A stretch of DNA of 58,963 nt from a virus. Both the position numbers and the translations under genes were made by a program. Within the stretch, counting starts at the first letter, position 1; every line of letters starts with the position of its first letter. Location: positions 1 to 58,963 of IMG/VR virus record IMGVR_UViG_3300024264_002160. One strand, 5' to 3'. Below the pieces are notes generated by a model. The model did no database searches. It was not told where the DNA came from and saw only the letters and a program-made list of their open reading frames with translations. Shown one piece after another: positions 1 through 9,884 of this stretch.

Positions 1-3000
1 CCATTAACGGATTACGTAAAACTGGTAACGATTATTATAACTTTAAAGAATACTTTAAGACAAAAGTAAAACAAATATGGAATACAAGTTTATCAACAGA
101 TACGATTCGAGATATTGTTGATAAAGCCCTAACTGAAATTAACATTGGTAAAAATACTACATTTAATTACAGCAAGAGTGATATGGTGTATTATAATAGT
201 GAACGTACACAGACTATAAACATTACTAATGCAACTACTATATTCTACACAGATAATACCAGTAACATGTTTAATGATAGTCATAACCATGTTTATGTGT
301 ATATCAAGGATTACAACGGTAGCGAGTATGTTTGGCGTCCATTACAGCGAGATATTGATTATACTATTAATATTGATGAGCTTTCATTAACAACTGCGGC
401 TGTTCTTGACAGTAGTTCAACACCTGCACAATTGGAAATACGTTGGTATGACTTTAATAATTATAGTTATATTCCACCAAGCACAGTTAAACTTGGGTTG
501 ATTAAACCATACACTGTTGAAGTAGTTAATGGCAAACTATTAAACCATGATGGAAGTGTACATGTTTGTGATGGTACTGAATTTTACAATACAGCAGATA
601 CTAACTTTGATATTGTGTCTGCATGCTTATTGGAACTAGAAACAAGAATTGTAGCTGGTCTAATTGATAAACACTATATTATACAGCAACAACTTATGGA
701 TATTTTGCCAAATGCAAATCGCACTACTAGTAATAGTTGGGCCGATATGGCTGATATACTGGACGATTGGTACAACTCATACGCTACTAAAAACAACTTG
801 GTAGGATTTAATAGTGCTTCATATTATGATGTTAGCGATGAGTTTACCTGGAACTACAGTAGCGTTGGACCTAAGATTGGCAGCTGGAAAGGGATATACT
901 CTTACTACTTTGGTACAGATCGACCAGACACACACCCATGGAGAATGCTTGGACATCATCGTAAGCCAAGTTGGTGGGATACAAATTACAGTTGGACTGA
1001 TCCAACCAAACGTGCTGCACTTATTGCAAGTTTAAAAATTGGTGAAATTGGAGATCCGTCCTTGGCTAATAGATATACTGATGTATTGGTTAATCGCTCA
1101 GCATATGATTGGGATAATAATACACTGGTTACTACTGGCGGCACGATAAATGGACCAGTTACAGCAGGCGTTGTGCCTACCCCAACAGCTATTGAGCAAG
1201 CAAAAAACTTCCAGTTTAATGACTGGGGACCGATTGAAAATAGTTGGAGATCAACAAGTTTATTTACTTTTGCTTTAGCTGAAGCAGCATTGTTGTTTAA
1301 ACCATTCCGTGTTTTTGAAAACTTTTACAAACTAAATCATGTTAGTACAATTGAAACTATCAATACTAAACATGCTCAGCGAGTAATAGACACACCGAGA
1401 TTTAGAAGCAATTTAAAAAATACATCAATGCATCAACAGTCTGTAGACAAAAGAACAATTATAAATGTAGTTGTAGATACTTCAGGATCTGGCTATAATA
1501 ATAGTACTACAATAGACGCCAACAATACTAAATTTGGTGATAGTAAGTTCACAGTTAGAGTGGCCGGCGGAGAAGTCAAAGCAATTGGTGTTGCAAAGTC
1601 AGTTGCAGGATACTCAGATAATGTATCTCTTAGTATATCAGGACCAATTGGAGCTAGTGGAGCAACTGCTAGTGGGTTTACTGACATTATTAATCCAGTA
1701 ATACCTGGACTAAACAGTATAGTGGTTGAATGGGCTAGTAACTATAATATTACACCAGATGATCTTATTGAAAGTTTTGGAAATTTACAAAGTGAATTGA
1801 TGATACCAGTTGGTGGATATACTGATAAAAATATTATTTCTGTACTACTGGATAGTAGTTATCAGAAAGGTCCAGTAGAAATACCAAAGCAAGACTATAG
1901 TATTGTATTAACTAAAAGTTCACCTATCAAGAATGTATTTTATTCTGGACTTAAGATTACTAAAGGTGATTTTGGATATAGTGTAACTGGTTTTGATACA
2001 ACAAACAGAACCTTTACTGTGTATCCTGTTAGCGAAGGTGGTCACGTAAGCAAAATAGATATTGGGAATTTAGATGTTAAACGATTCCACAAATACAGAA
2101 ACAACACTGTAAAATATACATATGGGCATACTTTTCTTAAACGTCAAGACTTGTTTAACTTTATACTTGGACTTGGTGAATATTATCAAACGCAAGGATT
2201 TGAAGCTGAAGCTCGTTGGTTGCAAGATGCTCGCACTGCAATGGAATGGAGCCTCAGTGAGTCACCAAGCCCATTATATATCAACGGAGTACTAAACACA
2301 CTAGAGTTTACCCAAGGGTCAGTGGGGTATGTAGACTATATAGGCTATAGTTATGATGGTACTTCTAATATTATTAACAGTGACAACAAGCAGATTAAAC
2401 CAAGTCAGATGCTGGTATTGCGTAACGATACAACTACTGAATTTAGTTTAAAGGATACTACAAAAGAGATGTTTGGTCTTAATGTAAGTGTTGTTGAATA
2501 CGAACATATTATTACATTAAACAACCTTAGCCAGTTTAGTGATATTACATATGATCCAGTAACTGGTATTTCACATACACGCATTAAACTAGAAGGCGAG
2601 CGTACACGTAACTGGAATGGGCGTATTGAAGCACCAGGATATTTGGTTAAATCAGATGGTATTATGAGCAACTTGGAAACAAGTGTTCGTGAAGTTGAAC
2701 GTGATAACATCAACAGTGATAGTAAAACATTAAACCTATCTACTAGACAGACTGCAAGATTTAATACTGGGTACATTGAGGGAAGTTATCTAAGCAATAC
2801 ATTTATTGAAGACAACGCTGGATACAACTTTGGCAAAGGATTACGTAAAATGAAAGGCACAACTGTTGCAGTTGATGCATTTATGCGTAATCAAAACTTA
2901 TTTGGAACTACCCAAAGTTATGATATATATGAAGAGTGGATGGTAAGACTGGGCGATTATGGCGATACTCAAAAGCGTAACCCAATTGAAATACAACTTG

Positions 3001-6000
3001 ATAGTAACTTACTTAAAACTAACCCACAGGCAATACGCTTTAATGAAAATTACGTCAGTGACAATGCTGGCGACCTTATAATAGATTATCACAGTGGTAG
3101 TACTACCCTTATTACTGGCGATTTAACTAAGCCTTTTGACGTATTACCTCCGGAGTATAACAATACCAGTAGTATTAGTGTAAGTGAAAAGTTTAAATCA
3201 CATTTGCCATTAGCGGGATTGCCACTGGCAAGTGAAGCTGAACACAAATTAAAAAGCATTGACGATATTGGAAGTGCATACAGTATCCTGGAAGATTATG
3301 CTACCTTACCAAATTGGAGTGCAGTTGTTGCATACAAAACTGGAGATATGGTACGCAAGGATGGTAAAGTATACCAGTTAAATATTGCAACCACAGGACT
3401 AAGCAGTATAAGTGACACAATTATATTACGTGGTAGCACATTATATCCAAGTGTGCCTAGTGGTGAAACTCTAATAATTGACGGTACTACAATTACAATC
3501 AGTAAAACAAGTACCACTACTGCATATGATGTTATCAATGTGGATGGTACAATTAATAATCCAACAGCACCCAACAATAGTACACTTATTATTGACGGGT
3601 CAACTATAGTTTTAGATAAAACTATAACCACAACAAACTATGCACCTATTGTAGTAACTGGAACTGTAGGCAATCCTACAGTCACAGGTAATGTAGGCGA
3701 AGGCCTACTAATAGATGGTACATTTGTTGACCTTGTACAGAATACTAGCATTACCACTAATATTAGTGCATTGAGTGCATTAGAACAAGGATTTTCACCA
3801 GCGTTTGTTACTAGTGCTAGTGAAAATACTGTAGCAGTTGCTAGAATTAATGCACTGGAAGACTTGCGTGTTGCATACACTGCAATTGAAGGCGGAAGTG
3901 CGTGGACCACATGGATTGGAAACTACTACACTGGCACATTTGCTAATAGTGGATTAAACATACCATATTTGTCTACTGAATTAAGCGGTGCAAATGCTGG
4001 GTACAGTGCAGAGATAACAACATTATTGCAAAATGATGTAGATATTGTTAATGCATGTACAAACCAAAGTTACACCACTGGCAGTTTACCAACAAATAGT
4101 GACAGAACTACATCAGTAAATGCACTGGCAACTGGTACATATATAGATGACTTTGCTACATTTGTAAAAATTGGTGGAAGTATACTAACCGGTTCAACAG
4201 TCGCTACAGTGAATACTACAGTGCCACGTATTTTTGATATTGATGACTTAATAAGTGAGATCCAAAGCTCACTAACAAGTGCTGGTAATTCTACTATTAC
4301 ACCAAGTAAAAATGCTACTAATCAGTTGGTAATTACAAAAACTGCAAGTGCTGGAGACTCAAGTTTAACAATTGGTAGTGCGGGCAGTAATACTGAAGTA
4401 GGATTTAGTACTAATAGTCAAGTATATAATTCACAAACAAGCACAGTGGTATCAGGCGGTACTCTTAATCTTAATGAAATTATACAAGAAATTAATGAAG
4501 CATCTTTAAGTGGTGTTAGTGCATCCGCAAATGGAACACAACTACGTATACAAAGTGTAAATCAAACCATAACTATTGGTTCAGGCACTGCCAATGGTAA
4601 CGTTGGTATCGGAGTTGGTACTACTAATGCCACAACAACAGTTACTACATCACCAACAGATTCACAAATTTACGATATTGTTGATCAAATTAACAGTGCA
4701 TCTATTAGTGGTATAACAGCAACTAATGTTAACAATAATTTGGTGTTAAACAGTACAAATGATACACTTGTTATAGGCTCTGGTACAGCAAACGTCAGTG
4801 TGGGCATAAGTGCAGGTACAATAACTGCATCAACCACAGTTACAAATACATTTAGTGCTAGTGATTGGAATCAGATTGAAGACCCTGCAAATGCCAAATT
4901 AAGTACTTGGGTATTAGACAACATTGGAATTACAACCACTGACTACAGTAGATCTGCAGGATATAATGTATACCAAACATTTGATTATGATTTTGAAATT
5001 ACAGAAATTTGTGCAGGTAATGAAACTGGCGATGATGCACTGATTAAAACTTCAGTAGATCACAATTTGTCAAGTGGTGATTATGTAGTTATAATCAACA
5101 GTACAAGCACACCAAGTGTTGACGGCATACATCAAGTTACACGAGTAGATGATTCAAATCACTTCTATATTGACAAGTATATTGAATCATTGGGTAAAGG
5201 TGGAAAACTTTTAGCACTACGCCCTACTAAATTTAACAACAACACAGAATTAACAAACACATTAACAAATTCCAAATACTATAACAACCTTAAAGGTTGG
5301 CGTGTGGGTATGTTAGCATATGTTGACAATGTTATTACTAACGGTATTAGTACTAACCTTGGTGCAGTTTATCAGACAGTTCAAGGAACTAACGGTATTG
5401 AATTTAAAAAGATAAGAGATCAAGCAAAGCGTACAGACAACAGTATGATCAAAAATGCAATTTTGTATAATACACATACGCAACAAACTGTACAAACATT
5501 TGAAGTATTCCATCCACTGGCTGGCATTATTCCAGGTGTGGTTGATACTGAGTTATCGTATAAGTTAAATTTTGACACAGCTAACTATACCAACACAACT
5601 GATAGCACGTACTCAATTACAGATTCAAATTATTGGGACGAACAGCATATTGGAGAAACATGGTGGGATATAAGTAACGCAGTATATTATGATTATGAGC
5701 AAGGTGATCTTGTTTATAAACAAAGCTGGTGGGCAACATTATTCCCAACTAGTAGTATTGATATATACGAATGGACCAAGAGTACAGTTACACCAGATGA
5801 ATATGAAGCTGAAGTTCGTGCTGGTACTGTTGTTGACGGCATACAGTTAAGTGGCACTCCATATATACGTGATGGCGAATACGGCGAAGCAGTATACTAC
5901 TGGACTGAACTTACTGAATATAATATTTCCAGTGAACAAGAAGAAACATTTTACTACTTCTGGGTCAAAAACAAAACAACAAAAACTGGAGATAATCGTC

Positions 6001-8159
6001 AGTTTACAACAACTCAATTGACTAATATACTGAGTGATCCTAGTACGTTTGGATACAACTGGATTGCATCATCTGGCAGTAGCACAAACCAAGATCAAGA
6101 AAATAGTATACTAGTAAGTAACTTGGAAACATTTATCAACAATGGCGAAAGTGCTTTACAATTAAACTTTGCTAATTCAGATATTGACTTACATCGTGAA
6201 TATGTGTTGCTGGCAGAAAATGACCCAGCTACAGTAATTCCAGAGTGGCTACACATGGGCTTACGTGATAGTATTGCTAGTTTTGATAAAACTTCAGTAA
6301 CTGAACCATACGCCGTGTGGAATGCTTCTGCATCATATACACAGGGTGAATTAGTACAAGCATCAGACGGTACCTTCCATCGTGCATCAACTTCTAATGT
6401 TAACAATGATCCTGTTACTGATTCAGCTAATACATGGAGTCAGATATATGTTAGTAAAATCAATCCTGACACAACTGATATAGATATAAACCAAGCAACT
6501 GTTGAGATACCTCAACCAAATCCAGTACCGGACAGTAATTTACATCCACTGGCACAGTATGGTAGTATGATACGTCCAAGACAAAGTTGGATCAAGTATT
6601 TGCCGGAAGCTAGACGGGTATTGGTTGATAAATTAAACAGACAGTTATTAAAAATTAACTTGATTGACACAGTTAAAAATTGGGATAAGGTTTTAAACTC
6701 AACAATTGTTAGTGGACAGCACAGTTATAAAATTAATGACTATTGGTCGTACACTGACTGGATGGTAGATGGGTTTATTATTGGACAAGATACTGATCGA
6801 ACAGTTACCCTACGCAGTGAACTTGCACTTACTCCTGGTATTGCAGGAGAGACAGCACGTGTCTTAAAGAGTTCACCAAATGAACAAGTAAGAAGACAGC
6901 AGATATTTAAATACAGTGGAACAACATGGGAACTGCAATTTAAAGAAAAAGCAACTATACAGTTTAAAACTTTATTGTGGGATTATAATAAAGAAGATTT
7001 TGGTTGGGATACTGGCAATTGGGACTTTACATTGTGGGATCACGATCCAGGTGCGATGTTGGGAGAAATACTGGATACGCTAAGATTTGATATTTTTGTA
7101 GGACAATATCAGCCATTATATGCTGATATGTGGTTTACAATGCTAAATTATGTAAACAGTGAGCAGAATAATCTTGACTGGGCGTTTAAATCAACGTATA
7201 TTAAAGCAGTGATTAAACACAACTTAGATAAAAATACCAAACTGTTTGAACTTGATAGAATAGACGATGTAATTGATTACATAAATGATATTAAGCCGTT
7301 CCATACTAAAATGCGTAACCTGTATACCCAGCGTGATCATCTAGATCAGTTTAAAGTTACAGCACAAGAGATTATGTATGGAATTAACATTACAGAAAAA
7401 TTAGATGCCCATGCAAACACTGGATTTGATGGCGTATTATTGGAAGGCGGTTCAAACTGGGCAATTGGCACAAATACTGATACTAGTTTGTTTACAACAC
7501 AAGAAACAGCAAGTGGTGCAGACATAAGTAATACTACAATAACAGTGGATGCTAGTAATATTAGTATTGATGGTAGTGATAGTGAGTTTACTGACATATA
7601 CGCAACTCACGGGTTCCTACAACCACAGTATGCAGGACATGGCACAGAACTATATCCAGCACAATTTGATGAAGCACTAGAGCTTCGTGTTACAACAAAT
7701 GTTACTGGTAGTACTGAAGATGCAAATAGTAAACGATTCAGAATGTTTATGGACAGTAACCGTGAAACTGAAGCAGTGGTAATTAATGTTAACACTACAC
7801 TAAGTGGCGACATTACACTTACTGACACTTCGATTCCAGTAACAAGTGGATCAGTGTTGTACAATGCAACACCAGATCAACTGGGTGTGATATGGATTGG
7901 AAATGAGCGTATTACATATACGCATATTGATAACGACACGCTAATAAATTGTACTCGAGGTACAGGTGGCACATGTAGTACAGCGCACAGTAATGGTGAT
8001 ACTGTATACGAATCAGGCCCTACAGTACGTATACCAGCACTAGACGAGCTTCAGGATTACGGTCAGCAACTACTGCCAGCATTTAATGACTTTGGTAAAA
8101 GCATAACCGATGCAACTAGTACTAGTAGTGAAGCCAAGTTTGTATATGACAACGGATAA
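1..8159 (+). CDS. Giant virion structural (tail/baseplate-type) protein, 5'-truncated by window
   Basis: The reading frame is open from base 3 with no stop before 8159, so the ATG at 183 is internal and the true start lies upstream of the window. At least 2718 residues are visible. The sequence is rich in Ser/Thr/Asn/Gly beta-type repeats, with no signal peptide or membrane segment seen. Two W-x(n)-Y-x-x-G-(D/E)-x-V segments at about 3310-3380 and 6310-6380 resemble carbohydrate-binding (CBM5/12-like) motifs. Two repeat blocks lie at about 3409-3774 and 4195-4860. The C-terminal part at about 7850-8020 has a GVIWIGNERITYTH segment followed by a C-T-R-G-T-G-G-T turn, a pattern I associate with very large structural proteins of marine T4-like phages. 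A function as tail, baseplate or fibre component is inferred from size, composition and the downstream fibre genes. Confidence 0.8.
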   Translation, partial: INGLRKTGNDYYNFKEYFKTKVKQIWNTSLSTDTIRDIVDKALTEINIGKNTTFNYSKSDMVYYNSERTQTINITNATTIFYTDNTSNMFNDSHNHVYVYIKDYNGSEYVWRPLQRDIDYTINIDELSLTTAAVLDSSSTPAQLEIRWYDFNNYSYIPPSTVKLGLIKPYTVEVVNGKLLNHDGSVHVCDGTEFYNTADTNFDIVSACLLELETRIVAGLIDKHYIIQQQLMDILPNANRTTSNSWADMADILDDWYNSYATKNNLVGFNSASYYDVSDEFTWNYSSVGPKIGSWKGIYSYYFGTDRPDTHPWRMLGHHRKPSWWDTNYSWTDPTKRAALIASLKIGEIGDPSLANRYTDVLVNRSAYDWDNNTLVTTGGTINGPVTAGVVPTPTAIEQAKNFQFNDWGPIENSWRSTSLFTFALAEAALLFKPFRVFENFYKLNHVSTIETINTKHAQRVIDTPRFRSNLKNTSMHQQSVDKRTIINVVVDTSGSGYNNSTTIDANNTKFGDSKFTVRVAGGEVKAIGVAKSVAGYSDNVSLSISGPIGASGATASGFTDIINPVIPGLNSIVVEWASNYNITPDDLIESFGNLQSELMIPVGGYTDKNIISVLLDSSYQKGPVEIPKQDYSIVLTKSSPIKNVFYSGLKITKGDFGYSVTGFDTTNRTFTVYPVSEGGHVSKIDIGNLDVKRFHKYRNNTVKYTYGHTFLKRQDLFNFILGLGEYYQTQGFEAEARWLQDARTAMEWSLSESPSPLYINGVLNTLEFTQGSVGYVDYIGYSYDGTSNIINSDNKQIKPSQMLVLRNDTTTEFSLKDTTKEMFGLNVSVVEYEHIITLNNLSQFSDITYDPVTGISHTRIKLEGERTRNWNGRIEAPGYLVKSDGIMSNLETSVREVERDNINSDSKTLNLSTRQTARFNTGYIEGSYLSNTFIEDNAGYNFGKGLRKMKGTTVAVDAFMRNQNLFGTTQSYDIYEEWMVRLGDYGDTQKRNPIEIQLDSNLLKTNPQAIRFNENYVSDNAGDLIIDYHSGSTTLITGDLTKPFDVLPPEYNNTSSISVSEKFKSHLPLAGLPLASEAEHKLKSIDDIGSAYSILEDYATLPNWSAVVAYKTGDMVRKDGKVYQLNIATTGLSSISDTIILRGSTLYPSVPSGETLIIDGTTITISKTSTTTAYDVINVDGTINNPTAPNNSTLIIDGSTIVLDKTITTTNYAPIVVTGTVGNPTVTGNVGEGLLIDGTFVDLVQNTSITTNISALSALEQGFSPAFVTSASENTVAVARINALEDLRVAYTAIEGGSAWTTWIGNYYTGTFANSGLNIPYLSTELSGANAGYSAEITTLLQNDVDIVNACTNQSYTTGSLPTNSDRTTSVNALATGTYIDDFATFVKIGGSILTGSTVATVNTTVPRIFDIDDLISEIQSSLTSAGNSTITPSKNATNQLVITKTASAGDSSLTIGSAGSNTEVGFSTNSQVYNSQTSTVVSGGTLNLNEIIQEINEASLSGVSASANGTQLRIQSVNQTITIGSGTANGNVGIGVGTTNATTTVTTSPTDSQIYDIVDQINSASISGITATNVNNNLVLNSTNDTLVIGSGTANVSVGISAGTITASTTVTNTFSASDWNQIEDPANAKLSTWVLDNIGITTTDYSRSAGYNVYQTFDYDFEITEICAGNETGDDALIKTSVDHNLSSGDYVVIINSTSTPSVDGIHQVTRVDDSNHFYIDKYIESLGKGGKLLALRPTKFNNNTELTNTLTNSKYYNNLKGWRVGMLAYVDNVITNGISTNLGAVYQTVQGTNGIEFKKIRDQAKRTDNSMIKNAILYNTHTQQTVQTFEVFHPLAGIIPGVVDTELSYKLNFDTANYTNTTDSTYSITDSNYWDEQHIGETWWDISNAVYYDYEQGDLVYKQSWWATLFPTSSIDIYEWTKSTVTPDEYEAEVRAGTVVDGIQLSGTPYIRDGEYGEAVYYWTELTEYNISSEQEETFYYFWVKNKTTKTGDNRQFTTTQLTNILSDPSTFGYNWIASSGSSTNQDQENSILVSNLETFINNGESALQLNFANSDIDLHREYVLLAENDPATVIPEWLHMGLRDSIASFDKTSVTEPYAVWNASASYTQGELVQASDGTFHRASTSNVNNDPVTDSANTWSQIYVSKINPDTTDIDINQATVEIPQPNPVPDSNLHPLAQYGSMIRPRQSWIKYLPEARRVLVDKLNRQLLKINLIDTVKNWDKVLNSTIVSGQHSYKINDYWSYTDWMVDGFIIGQDTDRTVTLRSELALTPGIAGETARVLKSSPNEQVRRQQIFKYSGTTWELQFKEKATIQFKTLLWDYNKEDFGWDTGNWDFTLWDHDPGAMLGEILDTLRFDIFVGQYQPLYADMWFTMLNYVNSEQNNLDWAFKSTYIKAVIKHNLDKNTKLFELDRIDDVIDYINDIKPFHTKMRNLYTQRDHLDQFKVTAQEIMYGINITEKLDAHANTGFDGVLLEGGSNWAIGTNTDTSLFTTQETASGADISNTTITVDASNISIDGSDSEFTDIYATHGFLQPQYAGHGTELYPAQFDEALELRVTTNVTGSTEDANSKRFRMFMDSNRETEAVVINVNTTLSGDITLTDTSIPVTSGSVLYNATPDQLGVIWIGNERITYTHIDNDTLINCTRGTGGTCSTAHSNGDTVYESGPTVRIPALDELQDYGQQLLPAFNDFGKSITDATSTSSEAKFVYDNG
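3409..3774 (+). repeat. Three imperfect ~40-residue repeats inside the giant structural protein
   Basis: Three successive segments share the pattern V-x-G-T-(x)-N-P-T-x(5-8)-L-(I/L)-I-D-G-(T/S)-x-(I/V)-x-(I/L)-x-(K/N)-T-(x)-T-T. Approximate units are 3409-3534, 3538-3651 and 3652-3774. The repetition is visible at protein level and has diverged at DNA level. It suggests a beta-structured shaft built by internal duplication. Confidence 0.6.
4195..4860 (+). repeat. Three Flagellin-IN-like repeats inside the giant structural protein
   Basis: Three successive segments carry the pattern I-x-x-x-I-N-x-A-S-(I/L)-S-G-(I/V)-x-A followed by L-x-(I/L)-x-S-x-N-x-T-x-x-I-G-S-G-T-A-N. The first copy is the most diverged. 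The pattern (INxAS..GVxAS...L.L.S) resembles the flagellin/hook-protein IN motif seen in bacterial flagellins and FliD. Homology was not tested; the resemblance is by eye. Confidence 0.5.
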
Positions 8160-8179
8160 AATACTAAGATTATAAAACG

Positions 8180-8187
8180 TATAAATA
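8180..8187 (+). promoter_or_regulatory. T4-type late promoter TATAAATA
   Basis: Exact match to the T4 late-promoter octamer, in the 50-base gap before the ATG at 8210. With the usual T4 spacing, transcription would start near 8193. A ribosome binding site AGGAA follows at 8196-8200, nine bases before the ATG. A TATAAT also lies at 8190-8195 but has no -35 match 17 bases upstream. Confidence 0.7.
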
Positions 8188-8209
8188 AGTATAATAGGAA
8201 ATTAAGAAC

Positions 8210-8815
8210 ATGCATCAGTTACAAGAAATTGAAAAAACAGGGTTAGGCGTTATGGGCCACATTAAGATTCAGGATCCTGAATCTGGTGAGGTATTTGTAG
8301 ATAAACGTAATGCTATTAACTATGAAAATATGAGTGTTGCTATTGCGCATCTGTTATCTAATTTAACAGACGGTGATGGTACAACAGGAAACGCATACCA
8401 TGTTTTAAACATGGGCTTTGGTAATGGTGGTGTTAATGTTGATGCTACTGGCGTAGTAACTTATCAAGCAACAAATACAAATAGTGCTACTGGACAATTG
8501 TATAACGAAACATATAGCAAAGGCGTTGCAAATACAGCAAGCGCAGATGCTGACAATCATATGGTTGTGTTACACACCGGCGGTAATACTTATAGTGATA
8601 TTGTTATCACTTGTACACTTGGCTACAATGAGCCAGCTGGTCAGGACGCATTAGATAATGCTGCTAACTTGACTGGAAATTACATTTTTGATGAATTAGG
8701 GTTAAAGACTCCAGGAGGCGTGCATTTAACTCACGTTATTTTCCATCCTGTACAGAAGAGTGCAAACCGTAAAATTCAAATCATATATACAATTAGAATT
8801 ACAGCAGGATCATAA
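8210..8815 (+). CDS. Phage structural protein, probably tail-fibre associated
   Basis: A 201-residue protein without membrane segments or signal peptide. It is Asn/Thr/Gly-rich in the middle and ends in an alternating beta pattern (HVIFHPVQKSANRKIQIIYT). The N-terminal third has charged helix-like sequence (ESGEVFVDKRNAINYENM). It starts at ATG 8210 behind AGGAA and a late promoter, and lies three bases before the next fibre-like gene. The composition and place between the giant structural gene and a fibre gene indicate a virion component. Exact role unknown. Confidence 0.7.
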   Translation: MHQLQEIEKTGLGVMGHIKIQDPESGEVFVDKRNAINYENMSVAIAHLLSNLTDGDGTTGNAYHVLNMGFGNGGVNVDATGVVTYQATNTNSATGQLYNETYSKGVANTASADADNHMVVLHTGGNTYSDIVITCTLGYNEPAGQDALDNAANLTGNYIFDELGLKTPGGVHLTHVIFHPVQKSANRKIQIIYTIRITAGS

Positions 8816-8818
8816 GAC

Positions 8819-9883
8819 ATGGCATATACAGTAGATTATACAGACGGAACAAAAACAGCAATCCTTGTCAATGACGGAACAGTAGACACAACCACTGACC
8901 TCAAGTTAATTGGTAAAAACTACAGCCGTTACGGTGAAGTTGTAGCAGAAGACTTTTTACATCTGCTAGAAAACTTTGCTGGGGGAACAGCGCCAAACCG
9001 GCCAAGTGAGGGCCAGCTTTGGTATGATAGTACAAATAATTGTATGAAATATTTTGACGATACACAAGGAAACAGCGGCAACTGGAAAGGTGTCGGTAGT
9101 ATGACAGTACAAAGTGCTGCACCAAACGGTGTTGGCGAAACAGACGGTCATATGTGGTTAGACAGTGATAACGGTCAGCTTTATATGTATTATAACGGTG
9201 CATGGCAAACAGTTAGTAGTCCACTAGGCACAACACAGTTTGTTGCACGTACTAGAATTGATACAGCAAATGCAAGTCATAGCACATTAGAAATGATTGT
9301 TAACGGTGAAATTGTTTCAATTGTTAGTAGTGATGCGGCAGATTGGGCACCAAACACAGCCGGTGCAACAGCTGAGTACTTGGAGAATGGAACTACATTA
9401 CTTAATACACAGTTTCCAACATTAAAGCAAGGTATTAACATGAACAACGGTTCAAGTTACTTGTTTAATGGTACTGCTACTTCAGCACAGTATGCTGACC
9501 TTGCAGAACGTTATGAAGCAGATCAACCAATTGCATACGGTACAGTTGTAGACTTGGGTGGCGAAAAAGAAGTAACCACCAGTAGTACTGAATGTTCAAG
9601 CGCAGTATTTGGAGTTGTATCAACTAATCCAGGACTTATGCTAAATTCAAATGCAGGAACAGATGATACACATCCGTACATTGCACTTGCAGGTCGAGTA
9701 CCATGCAAAGTAATAGGAACAACCAACAAAGGAGACAGACTAGTCACTTCAAGTACCCCAGGTCATGCCAGAGCAGTTAGTGATGGCGAAGATTGTACAT
9801 ACCAGCACATAATTGGTAGAGCCCTTGATGCTAAAATAAATCAAGAGCCAGGGTTAATTGAAATTGTAGTAGGAGTCAAGTAA
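8819..9883 (+). CDS. Tail-fibre-like protein with C-terminal DLAERYEAD domain
   Basis: 354 residues. The N-terminal half has two copies of a P-x-x-x-x-x-G-x-(L/M)-W-(Y/L)-D-S motif (about residues 63-71 and 110-116), the small beta repeat often seen in phage fibres. The C-terminal 130 residues begin with DLAERYEADQPIAYGTVV, continue through VFGVVSTNPGLMLNS and end in an ALAGRVPCKV beta segment. I recognise this as a common terminal domain of fibre proteins in marine T4-like phages. It acts on the virion surface in host recognition by inference. Start ATG at 8819, three bases after the previous stop. Confidence 0.75.
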   Translation: MAYTVDYTDGTKTAILVNDGTVDTTTDLKLIGKNYSRYGEVVAEDFLHLLENFAGGTAPNRPSEGQLWYDSTNNCMKYFDDTQGNSGNWKGVGSMTVQSAAPNGVGETDGHMWLDSDNGQLYMYYNGAWQTVSSPLGTTQFVARTRIDTANASHSTLEMIVNGEIVSIVSSDAADWAPNTAGATAEYLENGTTLLNTQFPTLKQGINMNNGSSYLFNGTATSAQYADLAERYEADQPIAYGTVVDLGGEKEVTTSSTECSSAVFGVVSTNPGLMLNSNAGTDDTHPYIALAGRVPCKVIGTTNKGDRLVTSSTPGHARAVSDGEDCTYQHIIGRALDAKINQEPGLIEIVVGVK

Positions 9884-9884
9884 A

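Noticed and set aside
183-185. ATG at 183 as the start of the giant structural gene
   Set aside because: The frame is open back to base 3 with protein-like sequence, so the start lies outside the window.
8190-8195. TATAAT at 8190 as a sigma70 promoter
   Set aside because: The sequence 17 bases upstream (AGATTA) does not match a -35 box; the overlapping late octamer explains the site better.
8901-9203. Antisense open frames inside structural genes (such as here and 2405-2776, 14310-14681)
   Set aside because: They are shadows of well-supported plus-strand genes, without ribosome binding sites or recognisable protein features.
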